This document shows, in pieces, positions 1 through 6,485 of a DNA stretch of 11,730 bases. The DNA is from an uncultured Bacteroidales bacterium (lineage in GTDB: Bacteria > Bacteroidota > Bacteroidia > Bacteroidales > F082). A program made the position numbers and the translations under genes. The notes beneath the pieces were generated by a model. The model ran no database searches, was not told the DNA's origin, and saw nothing but the letters and a program-made list of their open reading frames with translations. The stretch lies in NCBI GenBank assembly GCA_937896505.1, contig CALBNP010000037.1:1-11730 (forward strand). Direction: 5' to 3'. Every line of letters begins with the position of its first letter. Position 1 is the first letter of the stretch.

Positions 1-64
1 TTGATGGCAAAGTGTTTTTATTGTTTTTGTTTGTGCCAACAGGTAAATAAGTGCCAAAAATATG

Positions 65-72
65 TACTTTTG
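65..72 (+). promoter_or_regulatory. Bacteroidota-type -7 promoter element upstream of ftsK
   Basis: The octamer TACTTTTG matches the Bacteroidota sigma-ABfr -7 consensus TAnnTTTG at every fixed base and is followed by GCA, a common context for this element. It lies 26 bases before the ATG chosen for ftsK, which leaves room for a short A-rich leader. No good TTTG -33 box is seen at the usual distance (about 19-23 bases upstream). The nearest TTTG, at 30-33, is too far away, so the promoter rests on the -7 box alone. It would drive ftsK and probably the genes downstream of it. Confidence 0.6.
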
Positions 73-98
73 CATTTCATTTTGAAATAAAAAAAAAC

Positions 99-2849
99 AT
101 GCCTACAGGAAATAGCGAAAATACATTTAGAAAAAAGGCCATCGAAGAGCCTAAACTTGAAAAAGACACTGCTATCATCGAAGAGAAGAAGATAGAAGAA
201 AAGACAAAGAAAGAAAAAACCCAGAGGAAAGAGACTGCTAAACCAAAAGAAAGCAAGCCCAAGAAAATCGAAAGCAAGAAAAAGGAATCTGACGGCAAGA
301 CACAAAGAATCATCGGAATACTTTTCGTCATCCTCGCTGCTTTTTTGGCCATCGCCCTCATTTCATATTTTACCAGTTTCTTTGGCGGGAACCATCAAGA
401 ATATGGTAGTCATATATTCGACAAAGACATCAAACTCGACAATACCACAGGAAGAATCGGTGCATGGCTATCGCAAACACTCATCAAGGAATCGTTTGGC
501 ATCGGTGCCTTCTTCTTCGTATATGTGCTTGCCGCCATCGGTTTCCGGCTCGCTATGGAAAGCAAAATCCGTCCATGGCGCATCTGGAAATATGCGCTTA
601 TCAGCCTTGTTTGGCTTCCTTTGTTCTTTGCCTACATCCCCGCTCCGAAATGCGCCATTTTCGGCGGAAGCGTTGGATTTTGGCTCAACAGCATTCTCGG
701 CAACTATGTAGGCAGAGTCGGCACGTTGCTTGTCTTGATATTCCTCTTCTTGGTCTATGCCGTGGTCCAATTCAACATTACATTCAACTATTTCAAACGT
801 CTGAAAGAGCAACGCGCTGCCCATAAAGCCGAACAAGAAGCGCTGAAAAACCAAAATATCACTGCCGACAAGTACGATTTAGAGAATTCCATCGACGACG
901 AGAATGGTGATAACTTCATAAACGAAATAGACAACGAAGTCAGGAAAGATAACAAGGAGAACGACTTTGACAAAGACGACGAAGACAATTTTCCTCCGGC
1001 AATAGCATTCAAACACGATCCTGAGATGGAAATCGTTGATGCGACAAACCAAAACGAAAACAGTTTCAGGAAGCCGCAAGATTTGGTTTTTGAGGTCAGC
1101 CAACCTTCAGAAGAAAGCCAGACCCCTATTGAAGAAAAGCCTTCCAATACTGAAGCCGAACAAGTTTGGAAACCCACCATCGAAAGTATCGTCGTTCCCG
1201 TCGATACACCTTTACCTACTAAAGAAGAAGAATTCCACCCCACACCCAAAAGTGGCATCAAGTTGGTGGTAGAAGAGAAAAAAGAGGAAAAGACCGTTGA
1301 AGACGACGGCATTGAGCATCACACCCTCGACACGCCCTACGACCCGCATTACGAGCTGAAGAATTTCCAGTTCCCGTCACTCGATTTGCTGAACGATTAT
1401 GGCGGGAAAGCAGCCGAAGTCAGCGGAGAGGAATTGGAAGAAAACAAGAACAAGATTGTGGAGACTTTGGCCAACTATGGCATTGCCATCGACAAGATTA
1501 AGGCTACCATCGGGCCTACCGTAACGCTTTACGAAATCGTTCCTGCTGCGGGTGTCAGAATCGCGAAAATCAAGAATTTGGAAGACGACATCGCCTTGAG
1601 TTTGGCAGCTTTGGGTATCCGTATCATCGCTCCTATTCCAGGCAAAGGCACCATCGGTATCGAAGTGCCAAACAAGAAACCCGAGACCGTTTCGATGAAG
1701 AGCGTGTTGGCTTCAGAGAAATTCCAGAACAACAAATACGCCTTGCCTTGCGCCATTGGCAAGACCATCTCGAACGAGACCTACGTCTTCGACCTCGCCA
1801 AGATGCCTCACATCCTCATGGCTGGTGCCACAGGTCAAGGTAAGTCGGTGGGATTGAACGCCATAGTGGCTTCGCTGCTCTACAGCAAGCACCCATCGGA
1901 ACTGAAGTTCGTCATGGTTGACCCGAAAAAGGTGGAGTTGACCCTCTATAACCGCATTGAGCGTCACTATTTGGCAAAATTGCCGGATTCGGAAGACGCC
2001 ATCATCACCGACGTGAAGAAAGTGGTCCGCACCCTCAATTCATTGTGCATCGAGATGGACCAGCGCTACGACCTGCTCAAGCAAGCCGAATGCCGCACCA
2101 TCATCGAATATAACGAGAAATTCAAGGCTCGCAAGCTTTTGCCCACCGAAGGTCACCGTTTCCTGCCTTACATCGTGCTCGTCGTTGACGAGTTCGCCGA
2201 CCTCATCATGACCGCTGGCCGCGATGTGGAAGCACCAATCGCACGTCTGGCTCAGTTGGCCCGTGCCATTGGCATTCACCTGATTATCGCAACACAACGT
2301 CCTTCTGTCAACATCATCACAGGTTCCATCAAGGCCAACTTCCCGGCCCGTATCGCCTTCCGCGTCATCTCCATCGTTGACTCGAAGACCATCCTAGACC
2401 AAAAAGGCGCCAACCAGCTCATCGGTCGCGGCGACATGCTGCTTTCGACCGGTAACGACATGGTTCGTCTGCAATGCGCCTTCATCGACACACCTGAAGT
2501 GGCTGCCATCACCGAGTTCATCGGTGCCCAACGCGGCTACGGCGAAGCCTTCCTGCTTCCTGAAGTCCCAGACGAAGATAGCGGCGAGATGATGGGCGAT
2601 GACGAAGATAACGGTGAACGCGACAGCCTCTTCGAAGAAGCCGCTCGCATCGTTGTGCAAACCCAACAAGGCTCCACCTCGATGATTCAACGCAAGCTGA
2701 AGCTCGGCTACAACCGCGCAGGCCGCATCATCGACCAATTGGAAGCCGCTGGCATCGTCGGCCCGTTCGCCGGAAGCAAGACCCGCGAAGTGAAAGTGGC
2801 CAACGAATTCGCTTTGGAACAGATTTTGCGTGATCTCAACATCGATTAA
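99..2849 (+). CDS. ftsK: DNA translocase FtsK
   Basis: FtsK is an inner-membrane, septum-located ATPase that pumps DNA during division and helps resolve chromosome dimers. The protein is about 916 residues. A Lys/Glu-rich cytoplasmic head (about 11-69) is followed by four membrane segments (about 71-92, 133-152, 162-181, 205-226). An acidic linker of low complexity (about 240-415) then leads to the motor domain. The motor has Walker A GATGQGKS (576-583) and Walker B VVDEFAD (Asp697, Glu698). The C-terminal winged-helix gamma domain (about 842-907) contains GYNRAGRIIDQLEAAGIV, close to other FtsK gamma domains that read polar DNA motifs. The frame stays open up to a GTG at 51, but that lies upstream of the promoter element at 65-72. 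The ATG at 99 after an A-rich leader is therefore preferred. The lolA start follows after 13 bases with no terminator, which suggests cotranscription. Confidence 0.97.
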   Translation: MPTGNSENTFRKKAIEEPKLEKDTAIIEEKKIEEKTKKEKTQRKETAKPKESKPKKIESKKKESDGKTQRIIGILFVILAAFLAIALISYFTSFFGGNHQEYGSHIFDKDIKLDNTTGRIGAWLSQTLIKESFGIGAFFFVYVLAAIGFRLAMESKIRPWRIWKYALISLVWLPLFFAYIPAPKCAIFGGSVGFWLNSILGNYVGRVGTLLVLIFLFLVYAVVQFNITFNYFKRLKEQRAAHKAEQEALKNQNITADKYDLENSIDDENGDNFINEIDNEVRKDNKENDFDKDDEDNFPPAIAFKHDPEMEIVDATNQNENSFRKPQDLVFEVSQPSEESQTPIEEKPSNTEAEQVWKPTIESIVVPVDTPLPTKEEEFHPTPKSGIKLVVEEKKEEKTVEDDGIEHHTLDTPYDPHYELKNFQFPSLDLLNDYGGKAAEVSGEELEENKNKIVETLANYGIAIDKIKATIGPTVTLYEIVPAAGVRIAKIKNLEDDIALSLAALGIRIIAPIPGKGTIGIEVPNKKPETVSMKSVLASEKFQNNKYALPCAIGKTISNETYVFDLAKMPHILMAGATGQGKSVGLNAIVASLLYSKHPSELKFVMVDPKKVELTLYNRIERHYLAKLPDSEDAIITDVKKVVRTLNSLCIEMDQRYDLLKQAECRTIIEYNEKFKARKLLPTEGHRFLPYIVLVVDEFADLIMTAGRDVEAPIARLAQLARAIGIHLIIATQRPSVNIITGSIKANFPARIAFRVISIVDSKTILDQKGANQLIGRGDMLLSTGNDMVRLQCAFIDTPEVAAITEFIGAQRGYGEAFLLPEVPDEDSGEMMGDDEDNGERDSLFEEAARIVVQTQQGSTSMIQRKLKLGYNRAGRIIDQLEAAGIVGPFAGSKTREVKVANEFALEQILRDLNID

Positions 2850-2862
2850 GCAAAACGAAACA

Positions 2863-3480
2863 ATGAAAAGACATTTCATCCTTATCGGCTTCATGCTTAT
2901 GGCAAGCATGAGCAACGCACAAGAAACCGCTGGCGAGTTCATCAAACGAGTCATCAACCAACTGAACAGCCACCAAAACTACGAGATTACTTTCGACTAT
3001 GAAGTCGGTAACAGTGTGACCACAGTCAGCGAAAAAGAATCCGGCAAAGCCACCTTGCAAGGCGAAGCCTACAAACTCGAAATCGCCGACCAGCAAATCA
3101 TCTCCGATGGCAAGACCCTTTGGACTTATCTGATTGAAGATGAAGAAGTCATGGTAGGAAATGCTACCGACGAGAGTCTCATCACGCCCATCAAGATGCT
3201 GACCACCTACGACAAGAACTATTCGATGAAATACGTGAAGCAAGCTGCCAAGGGCAAGAAATGCGTCGAGATGCTGAACCCTCAAGGCGAATTCAAGCGT
3301 ATCACTCTTACCATCGACGAGAAGAAACTCGAAATAGAGAAAGCCAAAATAGAACTTCAAAGCGGCGACGAAATGGTGGTGACCATCAATTCATACAGCT
3401 ACGACAAAAAACTGAATGCCAACTTCTTCATCTTCAACGAGAAAGAGCACAAAAACGTGGATGTCATCGACATGCGCTAA
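2863..3480 (+). CDS. lolA: Outer-membrane lipoprotein carrier protein LolA
   Basis: This is a periplasmic chaperone that takes lipoproteins released from the inner membrane to the outer membrane. The protein is 205 residues. It begins with a signal peptide having a basic MKRH start, a hydrophobic core and a likely signal peptidase I cut after SNA (residue 19). There is no lipobox cysteine, so it is soluble. The mature part alternates short beta strands, as expected of the half-barrel LolA fold, and includes GKATLQGEAYKLEI and ISDGKTLWTYL, which resemble the GxFxxxRPNxFRW-type and 'DGxxLWxYxP' positions of LolA/COG2834 proteins. The frame is open back to 2830 inside ftsK. The ATG at 2863 is chosen because it puts the signal peptide at the N-terminus. 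It sits directly downstream of ftsK, the same order as in Escherichia coli. Family assignment is firm; cargo is inferred. Confidence 0.88.
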   Translation: MKRHFILIGFMLMASMSNAQETAGEFIKRVINQLNSHQNYEITFDYEVGNSVTTVSEKESGKATLQGEAYKLEIADQQIISDGKTLWTYLIEDEEVMVGNATDESLITPIKMLTTYDKNYSMKYVKQAAKGKKCVEMLNPQGEFKRITLTIDEKKLEIEKAKIELQSGDEMVVTINSYSYDKKLNANFFIFNEKEHKNVDVIDMR

Positions 3481-3483
3481 ACG

Positions 3484-4056
3484 ATGGATTGGATTGAAAT
3501 CATAGCTGCAGCTCTCGGCCTTATTGGTATTGGATTGCAAATCAGGCAAAGCCTTTGGTATTGGCTCACCGCCATCCTAATGGTCACGCTCTACATTTAT
3601 GTCTTCTACCAATCCAAGTTCTACGCCGACATGAGTTTCCAGTTCTACTATCTGGTTGTCAGCATTTACGGCTGGTATCTTTGGCTGACGAAACGCGAAA
3701 AGTCAGATTCGGAAACGAAATACACAGTCAACAGGCTAAACGGGAAACAACTGACAGCCAGCCTTTTGGTTTCATCCGTCCTATTCATCGCTATCTATTT
3801 CATCCTTAAGCGTTTCACCGACTCGACAGTTCCTGCTGGCGATGCTTTCACCACAGCCTTGAGCATCACCGCCACCTGGTTGTTGGCAAAGAAATACATC
3901 GAAAACTGGCTATTTTGGATTGTCGTCGATGCCGTTTCTACAGCATTGTATATCGTAAAAGGACTCTATCCCACGGCAATCCTATTCACCGTTCTCACCA
4001 TTTTAGCTGTCGTCGGTTATTTCAAATGGAGAAAGGAGGCTTTGCAACATGCTTAA
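3484..4056 (+). CDS. pnuC: PnuC-family nicotinamide riboside transporter
   Basis: PnuC proteins are inner-membrane facilitators that let nicotinamide riboside enter, where a kinase traps it by phosphorylation. The 190-residue protein is hydrophobic almost throughout, with about seven membrane segments, and has the usual PnuC length. It starts with WIEIIAAALGLIGIGLQI. It then has an aromatic-rich central part (YYLVVSIYGWYLWL) and a C-terminal half with the family pattern ENWLFWIVVDAVSTALYIVKG. The start lies 3 bases after the lolA stop. Its end overlaps the next gene, a NadR-like kinase, by 8 bases. That partner supports nicotinamide riboside as substrate over thiamine, which is carried by the related PnuT proteins usually found beside thiamine genes. 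Substrate is inferred from context. Confidence 0.92.
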   Translation: MDWIEIIAAALGLIGIGLQIRQSLWYWLTAILMVTLYIYVFYQSKFYADMSFQFYYLVVSIYGWYLWLTKREKSDSETKYTVNRLNGKQLTASLLVSSVLFIAIYFILKRFTDSTVPAGDAFTTALSITATWLLAKKYIENWLFWIVVDAVSTALYIVKGLYPTAILFTVLTILAVVGYFKWRKEALQHA

Positions 4057-4570
4057 AATCGCCATTTTAGGACCTGAATCGACCGGAAAATCGACACTTG
4101 CCGAACAGTTGGCCAAGCATTTTGGTACCGACTTCGTTCCCGAATACTCGCGAGAATACCTCAAAGATTTTGAAGGTCAATATCAAATCGACGACGTGGT
4201 GAAAATTGCTCAAGGCCAACAAAAATGGATTGACGAAGCCGAAGCAAAAAATCCAGGAATACTCATTGTCGATACCGAAATGATAGTCAATAAGATATGG
4301 TGCAAATACGTCTTCAATTCCATTCCTGAAACGATTTCCGACTTGGTAAAAAGACAAGACTACGACCTCTATCTTCTGTGCGACATCGACCTTGAATGGA
4401 GTTTCGACCCGCTCCGCGAAAACCCTGATTTTGAGGAACGTAAAACCATTTTCGAGATGTACGAAAAAGAATTGTTAACACTGAAGGTCAATTACAGAAT
4501 CATTTCCGGGCGCGACCAACTACGCTTGAAGAACGCCATTGACGCAATAAAACAGCAAATCATCAGTTAG
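4049..4570 (+). CDS. NadR-like nicotinamide riboside kinase (AAA-type ATPase)
   Basis: This gene probably encodes the kinase that turns nicotinamide riboside into NMN in the cytoplasm, the step after PnuC uptake. The 173-residue protein starts with a P-loop GPESTGKS (8-15) at the position typical of the ribosylnicotinamide kinase domain of NadR. It continues with EYSREYL (32-38), equivalent to the EYxRE motif of that domain, an Asp in IVDTE (Asp75), and a lid-like stretch DLEWSFDPLRENPD (about 115-128). It lacks the NMN adenylyltransferase domain and the DNA-binding domain of full-length enterobacterial NadR, so it is a single-domain kinase. Its ATG lies inside the end of pnuC (8-base overlap), which implies translational coupling. 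Database annotation often says only 'AAA family ATPase'; the specific activity is inferred from motifs and from pnuC. Confidence 0.85.
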   Translation: MLKIAILGPESTGKSTLAEQLAKHFGTDFVPEYSREYLKDFEGQYQIDDVVKIAQGQQKWIDEAEAKNPGILIVDTEMIVNKIWCKYVFNSIPETISDLVKRQDYDLYLLCDIDLEWSFDPLRENPDFEERKTIFEMYEKELLTLKVNYRIISGRDQLRLKNAIDAIKQQIIS

Positions 4571-4582
4571 ATAACAAATTAA

Positions 4583-4587
4583 AAGGA
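4583..4587 (+). promoter_or_regulatory. Shine-Dalgarno sequence of exbB
   Basis: AAGGA sits 8 bases before the exbB ATG in an A-rich stretch. It is the clearest Shine-Dalgarno sequence in the window, where most genes have none. It lies in the 25-base gap after the kinase gene, which shows no TAnnTTTG element or terminator, so exbB is probably cotranscribed from upstream. Confidence 0.5.
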
Positions 4588-4595
4588 AAAAAAAT

Positions 4596-5291
4596 ATGTT
4601 TTCAATGCTTGAAATCCAGACGGTTGCCAACGAAACAGCTGCATCCGTTCTTTCACAACAACCGACCGAAATCAAACTCTCGCTTTTTGAACTCGCCACC
4701 AAAGGCGGGTGGATTATGATTGTTCTTGCCGTTCTCTTTGCAATAGCAGTCTATATTTTCATCGAGCGCTTCATCGCCGTTTCGCGTGCCACAAAATACG
4801 ACAACAGCTTCATGGAACGCATTCGCGAATACATGAAAGAAGGCAAGGTTGATTCAGCAAAAGCACTTTGCAGAGGCAACTCCACCCCTATTTCCAGGAT
4901 GATTGAAAAAGGTTTGTCACGCCTCGGTCGCCCACTGAACGACATCAACTCTGCCATCGAAAATGTCGGCAACCTCGAAGTCGGTCAGTTGGAAAAAGGT
5001 GTCAGCATCATGGCCATGATAGCCTCAGCAGCACCTATGATAGGTTTCTTGGGCACCGTTACCGGCATGATTAAGGCCTTCTACAACATGTCGATGGCTG
5101 GCAACAACATCGACATCGAACTGCTATCGTCAGGCATCTACGAAGCCATGGTCACCACCGTGGGTGGTCTGATTGTCGGCATCGTGGCCTACATCTTCCA
5201 CGCCATCATCACGACACGAATCCAAAAAGTCGTCAACCTGCTTGAAGTGAAAGCTTCAGAGTTCATGGACGTTCTTAACGAACCCGCATAA
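4596..5291 (+). CDS. exbB: ExbB/TolQ-family proton channel subunit
   Basis: This is an inner-membrane subunit of the proton-driven motor that energises TonB (or TolA). The 231-residue protein has three membrane segments: about 39-58, 136-160 and 184-206. A cytoplasmic domain lies between the first two. The second segment contains APMIGFLGTVTGMIKAF and the third TTVGGLIVGIVAYI, the conserved channel-lining helices of the MotA/TolQ/ExbB family. The ATG at 4596 is chosen for its Shine-Dalgarno sequence; an in-frame ATG at 4605 is a weaker alternative. The gene is followed by exbD after 12 bases and then by a tonB gene. Because the third gene is TonB-like and no tolB or pal gene is near, ExbB is a better name than TolQ, but sequence alone does not separate them fully. 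Confidence 0.93.
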   Translation: MFSMLEIQTVANETAASVLSQQPTEIKLSLFELATKGGWIMIVLAVLFAIAVYIFIERFIAVSRATKYDNSFMERIREYMKEGKVDSAKALCRGNSTPISRMIEKGLSRLGRPLNDINSAIENVGNLEVGQLEKGVSIMAMIASAAPMIGFLGTVTGMIKAFYNMSMAGNNIDIELLSSGIYEAMVTTVGGLIVGIVAYIFHAIITTRIQKVVNLLEVKASEFMDVLNEPA

Positions 5292-5303
5292 TATCTAAGG
5301 ATT

Positions 5304-5714
5304 ATGGCTATCAAGTCGAGAAACAAAGTTGATGTGACGTTCAACTCGTCGTCGATGTCGGACCTCGTATTCCTGCTGCTGATTTTCTTCATGCTGACTT
5401 CGACCTTAGTTGCGCCCAACGCCATCAAGCTGATGCTGCCATCAAGCAACAGCAAGACCATGGCAAAGCAAACCGTCACGGTGTATATCAACGAGCAATT
5501 CAGCTACTTCGTGGACGAAACCCCAGCCGATGAAACTGAGTTATCGCAACTCATCGCTACGAAAATCGTCGATGACAACGAAGCCACCGTCGTGCTTCGT
5601 TCCGACAAGACCGTTCCCGTGCAATATGTCGTCAACGTGATTGATGCCGTCAATGAAATCAACAACGCCACGGGCACAAATCACAAGGTCATTTTGGCCA
5701 CTTCCCACAAATAA
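5304..5714 (+). CDS. exbD: ExbD/TolR-family biopolymer transport protein
   Basis: This is the partner of ExbB in the proton-driven motor. The 136-residue protein has a short cytoplasmic N-terminus and one membrane helix (about 20-39). It ends in a periplasmic domain of roughly 95 residues. The helix begins with SMSDLVFLLLIFFMLTST, where Asp20 is at the position of the conserved protonatable aspartate of ExbD/TolR. The length is normal for the family. An AAGGA at 5297-5301 is only two bases from the ATG, too close for an ideal ribosome binding site. It lies between exbB (12-base gap) and tonB (11-base gap) and is clearly part of the same operon. Confidence 0.93.
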   Translation: MAIKSRNKVDVTFNSSSMSDLVFLLLIFFMLTSTLVAPNAIKLMLPSSNSKTMAKQTVTVYINEQFSYFVDETPADETELSQLIATKIVDDNEATVVLRSDKTVPVQYVVNVIDAVNEINNATGTNHKVILATSHK

Positions 5715-5725
5715 AGATTCGGAAA

Positions 5726-6484
5726 ATGATGGAAAACAATAAGAAAGACAAGTGGATAGCTGCAGGCGGGACCATCATCGTCCAGGCTTTGGTATTGCTT
5801 GTGCTTTTCCTGATGGCATTCCGTACACCTTTGCCTTTGCCAGGCGAAGAAGGTGTGGAGGTCGATTTGGGCATGTACAACCAAGGCATGGGCAAAGTAC
5901 AACCCGAAACGCCAACCATTCCGCAAGCCGCTACCCCACCTCCAACAACGGCAAAAAGTGAAGACGAACTTGTCACGCAAGACAACGAAGAAGCTCCCGC
6001 AATTGAACCCAAAAAGACACCAAAACCAAAAGACACCAAACCTGCCGAACCAACGCAACCAAAAGTGAATCAGAAAGCCCTTTTCAAAGGCAGCAGCAAC
6101 TCGCAACAAGGCGGTTCGGAAGGAATCACGGGGCAACCTGGCGACCAAGGGAATCCCAACGGACTGAAAGACGTGAAACAATACGAAGGTCAAGGAGGCA
6201 ACGGCAACGGCGCAGGCTACGACCTTGGCGGGCGCGGGGCTAAATCACTAAACAAACCAAACAATGACTTCAGCGAAGAAGGCATCATCGTAGTAGATAT
6301 TTGGGTCAACCAAGACGGAAAAGTGGTTCGTGCCGAAATCTCGAACAAAGGCACTACCCTCATCGACAGCGCAATGCGGGCCAAAGCCAAAGAAGCCGCA
6401 CTACGCTCTACCTTTGCCGCCGACAAAAACGCACCCGAGCAACAACACGGAACAATAACGTACACATTCATTATCAATCAATAA
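5726..6484 (+). CDS. tonB: TonB-family energy transducer
   Basis: This protein links the ExbB-ExbD motor to outer-membrane TonB-dependent transporters across the periplasm. The 252 residues comprise a short basic cytoplasmic tail and one membrane anchor (about 11-32). A Pro/Lys-rich spacer (about 60-113) includes EPKKTPKPKDTKPAEP. A Gly/Gln/Asn-rich stretch (about 122-171) follows, ending in the GRG that precedes the globular domain. The C-terminal domain (about 176-252) has the TonB_C pattern: EEGIIVVDIWVNQDGKVVRAEI, then KAKEAALRSTF, then a final strand GTITYTFII. The linker and the PLPLPGEEGVEVDLG segment after the anchor are common in Bacteroidota TonB proteins. Two adjacent ATGs (5726 and 5729) could serve as start. 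The pairing with ExbB-ExbD supports the role; which transporters it serves cannot be told. Confidence 0.88.
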   Translation: MMENNKKDKWIAAGGTIIVQALVLLVLFLMAFRTPLPLPGEEGVEVDLGMYNQGMGKVQPETPTIPQAATPPPTTAKSEDELVTQDNEEAPAIEPKKTPKPKDTKPAEPTQPKVNQKALFKGSSNSQQGGSEGITGQPGDQGNPNGLKDVKQYEGQGGNGNGAGYDLGGRGAKSLNKPNNDFSEEGIIVVDIWVNQDGKVVRAEISNKGTTLIDSAMRAKAKEAALRSTFAADKNAPEQQHGTITYTFIINQ

Positions 6485-6485
6485 A

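Noticed and set aside
18..361. Phe/Leu-rich - strand frames that look like membrane proteins
   Set aside because: They are the reverse complement of the Lys/Glu-rich (AAA/GAA) head of FtsK, which always reads as Phe/Leu-rich on the other strand.
464..826. Alternative + strand frame of 120 codons inside ftsK
   Set aside because: It overlaps the FtsK membrane region in another frame and has no recognisable feature.
788..1312. Ser-rich - strand frame of 174 codons
   Set aside because: It mirrors the acidic FtsK linker and has no start signal, domain or neighbour that would support a gene.
2394..2957. Open frame of 187 codons on the - strand across the ftsK-lolA junction
   Set aside because: It is antisense to the ftsK motor/gamma region and the LolA signal peptide, with no family motif of its own.
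3484..4056. PnuT (thiamine transporter) as the identity of the PnuC-family gene
   Set aside because: No thiamine pyrophosphokinase, TonB-dependent thiamine receptor or TPP riboswitch lies beside it, while a NadR-like kinase overlaps it.
5681..6193. Open frame of 170 codons on the - strand over exbD-tonB
   Set aside because: It is antisense to the Pro/Gly/Lys-rich TonB linker and shows low-complexity Phe/Trp runs rather than a protein fold.
4596..6484. Tol (TolQ-TolR-TolA) instead of ExbB-ExbD-TonB
   Set aside because: The third protein has a TonB_C-type end and the Bacteroidota TonB linker, and no tolB or pal follows. Tol cannot be excluded on the first two genes alone.
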